Assembly (NCBI GenBank): GCA_041591915.1
Contig: JBFHRB010000074.1
Location: 1-13,257, forward strand
Direction: 5' to 3'
Length of the DNA stretch: 13,257 bases
Origin: JBFHRB01 sp041591915
Lineage (GTDB): Bacteria; Actinomycetota; Nitriliruptoria; Nitriliruptorales; Nitriliruptoraceae
Shown: one piece after another, positions 5,886-11,886 of the stretch
How the letters are laid out: each line of letters starts with the position of its first letter
How positions within the stretch are numbered: the first letter of the stretch is position 1
Notes under the pieces: generated by a model
The model's input: the letters and a program-made list of their open reading frames with translations, nothing else
Database searches by the model: none
What the model was told of the DNA's origin: nothing
Position numbers and translations under genes: made by a program

Positions 5886-6611
5886 ATGACCAACCACTAC
5901 CCGCCCGTCGCGCCGGACCCCCTCCCTCGGCCGGCGGTCGTGCAGCGGTGGGACCGCCTCACGTTCGTCCACTGGCGCTACGACCCCGCCGTGGTGCAGC
6001 GGATCCTGCCGACCGGCCTCGAGGTGGACACCTTCGACGGTGAGGCCTGGGTCGCCCTGGTGCCATTCGAGATGCAGCGCGTGCGGCCGCCCTGGGGTCC
6101 GGCTGTTCCGTACCTCACGACCTTCCCGGAGACGAACATCCGCACCTACGTGCGAGGGCCCGACGGTGGTCGGGGGGTGTGGTTCAGCTCACTCGAGATC
6201 ACGCGCATCCTGAGCGTCGGGGTCGCCCGCTCGGTCTTCCACGTCCCCTACACCTGGGCCCGGATGCGGATCGACGAGCGCGGCGACGAGCTCGGCTACG
6301 TCAGCGAGCGCCTGTGGCCGGCGCCACGCGGGGCGCGGTCACGCGTCGTCGTGAGGCCGCGCGGGCCGGCCGAGGCGACCCCGCTCCTCGAGTTCCTGAC
6401 CAACCGGTGGAGCGCCTACACGACCGACCGCGCCGGGCGTGTCCTGCGCGCACCCGTGGCCCACGAGCCGTGGCCCCTGCGCAACGCGGACCTCACCGCG
6501 CTCGACCAGGACCTCGTCGAGGCCGCCGGACTCCCGACCCCGACCGGCGAGCCGCTGGTGCACTACTCGCCGGGCGTGACCGCCCGCGTCGGCTGGGCGC
6601 GCCCCGTCTGA
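5886..6611 (+). CDS. DUF2071 (YqjF-like) family protein
   Basis: This 241-aa soluble protein matches the DUF2071 pattern: an N-terminal RWDRLTFVHWRYDPAVVQRI, then LPTGLEVDTFDGEAWVALVP, FEMQRVRPPW, and a central TNIRTYVRGPDGGRGVWF-SLEI segment, which is the family signature. The fold is related to acetoacetate decarboxylase, but members have no established reaction. The C-terminal half keeps the FLTNRWSAYTTDRAGR and AHEPWPLRNADL blocks, so the protein looks complete. The ATG at 5886 was chosen because the conserved region follows at once; a TTG extension to 5838 would run through the repeats. No strong Shine-Dalgarno is present (AGGA is 15 nt away). It follows prfB by 77 bp and may be partly co-transcribed with it. 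It converges on the next gene with only 25 bp between, a TCCG-repeat stretch without a terminator. Confidence 0.88.
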   Translation: MTNHYPPVAPDPLPRPAVVQRWDRLTFVHWRYDPAVVQRILPTGLEVDTFDGEAWVALVPFEMQRVRPPWGPAVPYLTTFPETNIRTYVRGPDGGRGVWFSSLEITRILSVGVARSVFHVPYTWARMRIDERGDELGYVSERLWPAPRGARSRVVVRPRGPAEATPLLEFLTNRWSAYTTDRAGRVLRAPVAHEPWPLRNADLTALDQDLVEAAGLPTPTGEPLVHYSPGVTARVGWARPV

Positions 6612-6636
6612 TCCGTCCGTCCGCCGCAGCCCCGTC

Positions 6637-8064
6637 TCACGAGATCACGAGGGCGTGGTCCGTCAGGTCGATGGCCGTGAGCTCACCCGTGGCCAGGTCG
6701 AGGACGATGCCCGAGCCGGCGAGGTAGACCAGCCCCGGGTCCTCGTCCCAGGTCGGGTCGAGGGCCGTGATGCCGTGTGGTAGCCATGCCTCGGACCAAC
6801 CCATCCGATGCCGGACGATCTGGTCGCCCGTGCGGAGGTCCCACACGACGACGTCGATCGCCACCTCGGCGTACCCCTCGAGCGTGTCGTAGCCGAACAC
6901 CGCGCGGCTGCGATGTGCCCCGGCGAACCGCTGTGCGCCCTCGCTCCCCGGGCGCGTGCGGAAGCGCACCAACACCCGCTCCCCGTGCCGCTCGACCCGG
7001 ACGACCTCCGGGTGTTCGGCGAGCCCCGCGTACCACCGCTCGTAGTCCGCCCGGTAGGCGCGACGGTTCGCGTCGGTCTGTGGACCGCACCCCTCGACGT
7101 CGGGTGGGCAGACCTCGAACACGAGGTCCGGCCGTGACGGGTCGGCGCCGTCGTCGAGCCGGCCCCCGATCTCGACGCGGACGAACCGGTCCTCGCCCAC
7201 GGCGTCCTCCATCCAGCCGTCCTCGGGCCGCGGGTACTGGAGGCCAGCCAGTCGGTCGAGGAAGTCCTGGTGAGGCGAGCAGGTCACGTAGCAGACCGCG
7301 GGGATGAACCGTCGGTCGTTCGGCATCGCGCCCCAGCTCTGCTCGTAGGCCTGGAGGCGGCCGACCTCCTCGATCGGACCATCGGGCAGCGGCCGACGCT
7401 CGAGCACGCTGAAGACCGGAGCCTCGAACGGCGAGCCCTCGTGGTCCTCCCAACTCCCCTCCTGGCGGGTCGTGTAGGCCACGGGCTCGCCGGCCTCGAC
7501 GACGAACGCGAGGAGGGTCACGTCGTCCCCCAGGGTGACAGGCGCCGCGTCACGTCGGGCCCAGACGAGCCGGCTGCCGTCGCCGATGTGCTCGTAGCCG
7601 AGCCAGCCGCCGGACCCATCGGGGACCGCGTTGACGAGTCGCGGGTCGAGCGCGACTCGCTGACCGTCGATGATCGCGGTCGAATGCCCGTCGGGGTGTC
7701 GCACGAGCAGGTCGACGCCGAGGTCGGTCGCGGGGCGCGTGTTCGACGTGGGCACCGAGGGTGGAGCTTCGGGCAGCGCCAGGACACGGTCCTCCCGCGG
7801 GGTCTCCCCCCCGACCGGTCCTTCCTCGACGGCCGAGTCCGTCGCGGGCACCTCCGATGCCGGGCTCGTCTCGTCGGTCGCGTCCCGGCCGCCCGGCGAC
7901 GTGCCCACGGCGATGCCCCCGATGACCGCCGCCGTCGCGACGGCCAGGACCCAGGTCCATCGCCGTCGCGGCCCCGACGACCGTCCGAGCGGCGATGCCC
8001 CGGCGCCGGTGGTCTCGGGGTCGCCCGGGCGCTCCTCGCCGATGTCGGTTATCTCGATCCCCAT
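6637..8064 (-). CDS. Unrecognised membrane-anchored extracytoplasmic protein
   Basis: The 475-aa product has a short cytoplasmic N-terminus (1-35) ending in GPRRRW, one membrane helix (about 36-54), a Thr/Ser/Pro/Glu-rich linker (about 58-110), and a large outside domain. The topology follows from the basic residues before the helix. The outer domain has repeated beta-type strands such as GGWLGYEHIGDGSRLVWAR and GLVYLAGSGIVLDLATGE, suggesting a propeller-like or WD40/PQQ-like fold. Four cysteines in two close pairs (CYVTCSP and CPPDVEGC) could form disulfides. A helical insertion (RRAYRADYERWYAGL) lies near residue 330. The ATG at 8064 has AGGGGG 5 nt upstream; the frame stays open further upstream but without a domain. 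It is divergent from ftsE. I recognise no family, and the propeller idea is inference. Confidence 0.8.
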   Translation of the reverse strand: MGIEITDIGEERPGDPETTGAGASPLGRSSGPRRRWTWVLAVATAAVIGGIAVGTSPGGRDATDETSPASEVPATDSAVEEGPVGGETPREDRVLALPEAPPSVPTSNTRPATDLGVDLLVRHPDGHSTAIIDGQRVALDPRLVNAVPDGSGGWLGYEHIGDGSRLVWARRDAAPVTLGDDVTLLAFVVEAGEPVAYTTRQEGSWEDHEGSPFEAPVFSVLERRPLPDGPIEEVGRLQAYEQSWGAMPNDRRFIPAVCYVTCSPHQDFLDRLAGLQYPRPEDGWMEDAVGEDRFVRVEIGGRLDDGADPSRPDLVFEVCPPDVEGCGPQTDANRRAYRADYERWYAGLAEHPEVVRVERHGERVLVRFRTRPGSEGAQRFAGAHRSRAVFGYDTLEGYAEVAIDVVVWDLRTGDQIVRHRMGWSEAWLPHGITALDPTWDEDPGLVYLAGSGIVLDLATGELTAIDLTDHALVIS

Positions 8065-8198
8065 GATCGCCCCCCTGACCACGTCACCCCATGACCCCGT
8101 GCCCCCGCGTCGGCCGTCCGGACTTCGACGCGGCGGGCGCCTGTCCCTGCTTCCTACTCGCCCCTCCCACGAGCCGTGGGGCCCGTGAGCCCCGGTGG

Positions 8199-8204
8199 TA
8201 GCCT
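8199..8204 (+). promoter_or_regulatory. Candidate extended -10 element for the ftsEX operon
   Basis: TAGCCT preceded by TGG reads as an extended -10 (TGNTANNNT), which can work without a -35. A second TANNNT match, TACGTT, lies at 8230-8235. Either would give a 5' leader of about 65-100 nt before the ftsE GTG. The 244-bp divergent region also holds a GGGGC/GCCCC inverted repeat next to this site. Confidence 0.32.
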
Positions 8205-8308
8205 CGTCGGAACCGCACGGCGTGGCGCGTACGTTGGCAGCACCGGCGCCCCCGCGTCGGACCGCGGCCCCGCGGACGCCCACCACCTCCTCAGGAGACC
8301 GCAGCAAC

Positions 8309-9007
8309 GTGATCACCCTGCGCAACGTCTCCAAGACGTACAAGCGTGGCGAGAAGGGCGAGGTCGAAGCCCTCAAGGACGTCTCGCTCGAGGTCGGCAA
8401 GGGCGAGTTCGTCTTCATCGTCGGGCCGTCCGGCTCCGGCAAGTCCACGATGATGAAGCTCCTCACGCGTGAGGAGCGCCCGGATGCCGGTGAGCTCTTC
8501 GTCGCCGGCAAGAACCTGTCCACGCTCAAGCCCTGGAAGGTGCCGCTCCTGCGCCGCCAGATCGGCTACGTGTTCCAGGACTTCAAGCTCCTGCCGAACA
8601 AGACCGTGGCCGAGAACGTCGCGTTCGCACTCGAGGTGATCGGCAAGTCGCGGCACGTCATGCAGAAGCGCGTCCCCGAGGTCCTCGAGCTCGTGGGACT
8701 CGAGGAGAAGTCGGACGCGCTCCCGCACGAGTTGTCGGGTGGTCAGCAGCAGCGAGTCTCGATCGCGCGTGCGTTCGTCAACGCCCCGCGGATCCTCCTC
8801 TGTGACGAGCCCACCGGGAACCTCGACCCGCAGACCTCGGTCGGCATCATGAAGCTGCTCGACCGCATCAACCGCACCGGCGCCACGGTGGTCATGGCCA
8901 CCCACGACCAGCACATCGTCGACTCGATGCGCCGACGCGTCGTCGAGCTCGAGCACGGCGTCGTCGTCCGCGACCAGTCGCGAGGGGTCTACGGCTATGC
9001 CGGCTAG
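8309..9007 (+). CDS. ftsE: Cell division ATP-binding protein FtsE
   Basis: FtsE is the ATPase of the FtsEX complex, which sits on the inner face of the membrane at the septum and drives a peptidoglycan hydrolase. The 232-aa protein has every ABC motif: Walker A GPSGSGKST (39-47), Q-loop in GYVFQDFKLLPNKTVAENV, signature LSGGQQQR (142-149), Walker B ILLCDEP with D166 and E167, D-loop NLD, and H-loop histidine 199. The FtsE hallmark KLLPNKTVAENVAFALEV is present. The GTG at 8309 was chosen because AGGAG lies 11 nt upstream and ITLRNVSKTY starts right after it. An open extension to 8195 has no similarity and would be low-complexity. The gene overlaps ftsX by 11 nt, giving tight co-translation. 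Confidence 0.96.
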   Translation: MITLRNVSKTYKRGEKGEVEALKDVSLEVGKGEFVFIVGPSGSGKSTMMKLLTREERPDAGELFVAGKNLSTLKPWKVPLLRRQIGYVFQDFKLLPNKTVAENVAFALEVIGKSRHVMQKRVPEVLELVGLEEKSDALPHELSGGQQQRVSIARAFVNAPRILLCDEPTGNLDPQTSVGIMKLLDRINRTGATVVMATHDQHIVDSMRRRVVELEHGVVVRDQSRGVYGYAG

Positions 9008-9890
9008 GTGGCGATACATCCTCGCCGAGGCGCTCGTCGGCCTCCGCAGGAACCTCCTCATGACGCTCGCGGTCATCCTGTCGGTGGCCGTGTCGCTCAC
9101 CCTGCTCGGCGCGAGCCTGCTGCTGCGCGACCAGGTGCAGCTGGCGACGGGGCAGTTCGAGGACCAGATCCAGGTCTCGATCTTCCTGTGCGACGGCCGC
9201 CTCTGCCCAGAGATCACGCCCGAGCAGCGCGCGAACCTGCAGGGCGAGCTCGAGGGCGACCCGCTCGTCGAACTCGTCATCTTCGAGTCCAAGCAGGAGG
9301 CCTACGAGAACTTCAAGGAGGCCTTCAAGAACGACCCGGAGCTGGTCGCGACGGTCACGCCCGACACGCTGCCGGCGAGCTTCCGCGTGAAGCTCATCAA
9401 TCCCGAGGAGTACTCGATCATCAAGGCCCGCTTCGAGGCGTGGCCGGGGGTCGAGTCGATCGTGGACCAGGGCGAGGTGCTCGAGGAGATCTTCTCGATC
9501 ATCAACGTCTTCCAGCAGGGCGCGATCATCGTCGCGGTCATCCAGCTCATCGCCGCGAGCGTCCTGATCGCGAACACCATCCGCGTCGCCGCCTTCGCGC
9601 GCCGCGAGCAGACCTCGATCATGAAGCTGGTCGGCGCGTCGAACTGGTACATCCGGCTGCCGTTCGTCCTCGAGGGGGTGATCGCGGGCACCATCGGCGC
9701 CGCCGTCTCCTGGGTGCTGTTGCTGGTCGCCATCCCGCGCGTCACGAGCCGCCTGACGGACGAGATCCCCTTCACGCCCTTCATCGGGCTCGAGGAGGTC
9801 ATCTTCATCGCGCCCTGGCTGTTCGGGGCGGGCATCCTGATCGCGGCGACGTCGTCGATCGTGTCGCTGCGGCGCTTCCTGGACGTCTAG
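8997..9890 (+). CDS. ftsX: Cell division protein FtsX
   Basis: FtsX is the permease-like membrane partner of FtsE and passes its ATPase cycle to an extracellular hydrolase. The 297-aa product has a first membrane helix (about 20-44), a large extracellular loop (about 45-165), and three more helices (about 178-200, 220-246 and 265-290). The cytoplasmic FARREQTSIMKLVGASNWYI segment after helix 2 is a strong FtsX signature. The outer loop carries a close cysteine pair in FLCDGRLCPEI, placed like the cysteine pair of mycobacterial FtsX, and the conserved ESKQEAYENFKEAF and LPASFRVKL elements. The start lies inside ftsE (ATG 11 nt before the ftsE end). The stop is followed by a short GCCGG/CCGGC hairpin (9911-9924) without a T-run. 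Confidence 0.96.
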   Translation: MPARWRYILAEALVGLRRNLLMTLAVILSVAVSLTLLGASLLLRDQVQLATGQFEDQIQVSIFLCDGRLCPEITPEQRANLQGELEGDPLVELVIFESKQEAYENFKEAFKNDPELVATVTPDTLPASFRVKLINPEEYSIIKARFEAWPGVESIVDQGEVLEEIFSIINVFQQGAIIVAVIQLIAASVLIANTIRVAAFARREQTSIMKLVGASNWYIRLPFVLEGVIAGTIGAAVSWVLLLVAIPRVTSRLTDEIPFTPFIGLEEVIFIAPWLFGAGILIAATSSIVSLRRFLDV

Positions 9891-10043
9891 GCGACGACGC
9901 GCAGACGAGGGCCGGAACCCCGGCGCGCACGCCACCGTTGTGAGCCGTAGCCGTTGCGAACCCCGTGTGGTTCCATCGGCGGAAGGGTGTCGCCACCGCT
10001 GTTGCTCGTGTTGTTGCTGTTCGCGAGTGTGCAATGTTGGGGG

Positions 10044-10049
10044 TACCGT
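10044..10049 (+). promoter_or_regulatory. Candidate -10 element in the ftsX-peptidase gap
   Basis: TACCGT fits TANNNT and lies 73 nt before the peptidase start, in a 232-bp gap (9891-10122) rich in GTTG repeats. This suggests the peptidase can be transcribed separately from ftsEX. No good -35 is seen at 16-18 bp. I looked in this gap for the c-di-AMP (ydaO-type) riboswitch that controls some actinobacterial wall hydrolases and could not recognise its conserved core. Confidence 0.25.
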
Positions 10050-10122
10050 GACTCCTGTGGTCCGAACGGGCCACGGGGCCAACCTGCGGTCCGGCGATGG
10101 CAGGGCAGAGGAGCGGGCGAAG

Positions 10123-11331
10123 GTGAAGCGTGGCGTGGCGCGCTGGCGCCTCCTCGCGGCGCTCGTCGCGATCGTCTCGCTCATCGGCGGGACGGGAGCG
10201 GCCGCCCAGGACACCGCCGAGGAGCTGCGCGAGACGCGGGAGGACCTCGCCGACGCGAGACAGCAGCTCGCCACCGTCGAGCGAGAGGTCCGCAGCGCCA
10301 AGGACGAGCTCCAGCTGGTGGATGCCCAGCTCGTGACGCTGACGGCGCAGCTGCGTGAGGCCGAGGCCGCACTGGCCGCGGCACAGGCCGAGTACGACGA
10401 GGCAGCGGCGCTCGCCGACGACGCCACGCGTCGCCTGCAGGCCGAGACCGACCGGCTCCAACGGATCACCGATGAGCTCGACGCGAAGGAGCTCACCTTC
10501 GACCTGCGCGTGGCTGCCGCCTACAAGTACGGCTCGGCCGGCTACCTCCGCGCGATCGTCGGGGCGCAGACGATCAGCGACCTCATCCAGCAGACCTACT
10601 ACGTGCAGTCGGTCATGGAGTCCGAGCGCCGCATCATCGACGAGATCGAGGACCTCGCCCAGACGGTGAACGAGCGACGACGCGACGTCGACCAGCTCCG
10701 CGACGTGCTCGTCCGCGAGGAGGCCAAGGCGCAGCGCCTGCGGGACGCCGTCGCCGAGGTCGAGGCCGACCGCCGCAACGTCACCCAGCAGATGGCCAGC
10801 GAGCGCGTGCGTCGCCAGTCGGTGCTGAACACGCTCGAATCCACGCAGTCGCACTACGAGACCCTGGTCGCCGAGCTCCAGGCCGAGTCCGAGCGACTCG
10901 CCGAGGAGCTCCGCCGGTCGCAGTGGCGCGCAGGTGCGCCGGGCGTGGGCGAGCTCGCCTGGCCGACCGACGGCCGCCCCGGCTCGGGCTACGGCTGGCG
11001 CACCCACCCCATCTTCGGCAGCCGGCGGTTCCACTCGGGGGTCGACATCGCGGGGCCGACGGGCCAGACGATCATCGCCGCCGCCGAGGGACTGGTGGTC
11101 CACGCGGGCTGGCGCGGCGGCTACGGCCTCGCCGTCGTCATCGACCATGGCGGTGGCCTGGCGACGCTGTACGCGCACCAGTCCCGGATCGTCGTCGGCG
11201 AGGGCTCCGTCGTCGGCAAGGGCCAGAAGATCGGCGAGATCGGGTCGACCGGCTACTCCACCGGCCCGCACCTGCACTACGAGGTGCGCGTGAACGGTGA
11301 GCCGCGCGATCCGATGCAGTGGTACCAGTGA
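10123..11331 (+). CDS. Secreted coiled-coil M23 peptidoglycan endopeptidase (FtsEX partner, PcsB/EnvC-like)
   Basis: The 402-aa product starts with a signal peptide (basic VKRGVARWR, hydrophobic 10-24, likely cut after AAA at 28). A long coiled coil (about 30-265) follows, containing the AAYKYGSAGYLRAIVGAQTI block seen in PcsB/CwlO-type proteins between two helical arms. The C-terminal LytM/M23 domain (about 280-402) has all zinc and catalytic residues: H304 and D308 in HSGVD, H352 in LYAH, and H383-L-H385 in HLHYEV. It should therefore be enzymatically active, unlike E. coli EnvC, which only activates amidases. The GTG at 10123 has AGAGGAG 9 nt upstream and gives a proper signal peptide; the frame is open back to 9940 without coding character. 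Its place after ftsEX and its coiled coil make it the likely hydrolase driven by FtsEX, cutting peptide cross-links during septation. Confidence 0.93.
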   Translation: MKRGVARWRLLAALVAIVSLIGGTGAAAQDTAEELRETREDLADARQQLATVEREVRSAKDELQLVDAQLVTLTAQLREAEAALAAAQAEYDEAAALADDATRRLQAETDRLQRITDELDAKELTFDLRVAAAYKYGSAGYLRAIVGAQTISDLIQQTYYVQSVMESERRIIDEIEDLAQTVNERRRDVDQLRDVLVREEAKAQRLRDAVAEVEADRRNVTQQMASERVRRQSVLNTLESTQSHYETLVAELQAESERLAEELRRSQWRAGAPGVGELAWPTDGRPGSGYGWRTHPIFGSRRFHSGVDIAGPTGQTIIAAAEGLVVHAGWRGGYGLAVVIDHGGGLATLYAHQSRIVVGEGSVVGKGQKIGEIGSTGYSTGPHLHYEVRVNGEPRDPMQWYQ

Positions 11332-11369
11332 CACGCAACCCGGCGTTCGCCGACGGCGTCCAACCGGGC

Positions 11370-11849
11370 ATGAACATCACTCGCATCGCGGCTGCACTCG
11401 CCGTCGTCGCGCTACTGGCCACGGCCTGTGGCAGCGCGGGCGAGAACTCCGAGCCCGACGACTTCCCGGTCCTCGAGCCGGGCCCCACCGGCGAGCTCGG
11501 CGGCGTCGGTGTGGTGGCGACGGCGGAGGCCTGGCGCGACCGGATGCCCCGCATCGGCGGGCCGGGGCGCTGCACGGACCTGTGCGCGCAGATCACGCTG
11601 CGGTGGGACGCCGAGGTGCCCGTGGGCTCCGAGGTACTGCTCGTGTCGGCGTGGGTCGGCGGTACCGAGACGATCCTCGACGACGTGGACGTCCGAGCCG
11701 AGGAGCCGGGCGTGCTCGTGATCGCGGTGGGTCAGGGGCCGCCCGTGCCGGATGGCGGCACCGTCGACCTGACCGTCGAGCTCGTCAGCGCCGTGGACCA
11801 GCGCCTGACGCTCGTGCTGCGAGACGTCCCCGTCATGACGGTGCAGTAG
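11370..11849 (+). CDS. Small putative lipoprotein of unknown function
   Basis: This 159-aa protein begins with a lipoprotein signal peptide: a short n-region MNITR, a hydrophobic core IAAALAVVALLA, and a lipobox-like LATAC with the cysteine near residue 20 followed by GS. The mature part is acidic, begins with a flexible SAGENSEPDD linker, and has a beta-sandwich-like pattern of alternating strands with one close cysteine pair (GRCTDLCAQI). Strands such as EVLLVSAWVGG and VDLTVELVSA suggest an Ig-like fold. The family is unknown to me. It lies 38 bp after the peptidase stop. An alternative GTG at 11328 overlaps that stop (GTGA) and would couple the two, but it lengthens the n-region unusually. 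It may assist or anchor the septal peptidase, which is inferred only from position. Confidence 0.7.
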   Translation: MNITRIAAALAVVALLATACGSAGENSEPDDFPVLEPGPTGELGGVGVVATAEAWRDRMPRIGGPGRCTDLCAQITLRWDAEVPVGSEVLLVSAWVGGTETILDDVDVRAEEPGVLVIAVGQGPPVPDGGTVDLTVELVSAVDQRLTLVLRDVPVMTVQ

Positions 11850-11868
11850 TCCCGCTGGAACGAGGCCT

Positions 11869-11886
11869 GCCGCCGCGGATGGCGGC
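11869..11886. terminator. Hairpin between convergent genes
   Basis: GCCGCC (11869-11874) and GGCGGC (11881-11886) form a 6-bp stem with a 6-nt loop in the 37-bp gap between the lipoprotein and the ProA-like gene. It abuts the minus-strand stop codon. The stem is all GC but no T-run follows on either strand, so it is only a possible bidirectional stop. Confidence 0.3.

Noticed and set aside
6612..6636. TCCG tandem repeat between convergent genes
   Set aside because: Only about three short copies, with no hairpin or T-run, so it is probably simple-sequence drift.
8166..8193. CCCAC/GTGGG and GGGGC/GCCCC inverted repeats before ftsE
   Set aside because: Arms of only 5 bp in very GC-rich DNA are expected by chance, so they are not reported as an operator or terminator.
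8195..8308. N-terminal extension of FtsE by 38 residues
   Set aside because: The extension is Pro/Ala/Arg-rich with no similarity and contains the likely promoter sites, while GTG 8309 has AGGAG at good spacing and begins the conserved domain.
9891..10122. Possible c-di-AMP riboswitch before the peptidase
   Set aside because: Some actinobacterial wall hydrolase genes have one, but the conserved core could not be recognised. A covariance-model search (Rfam ydaO-yuaA) would be needed to settle it.
8892..11334. Long reverse-strand open frames across ftsX and the M23 peptidase
   Set aside because: The plus strand has clear FtsX and M23 domain motifs in the same DNA. The reverse translations are low-complexity and match no family.
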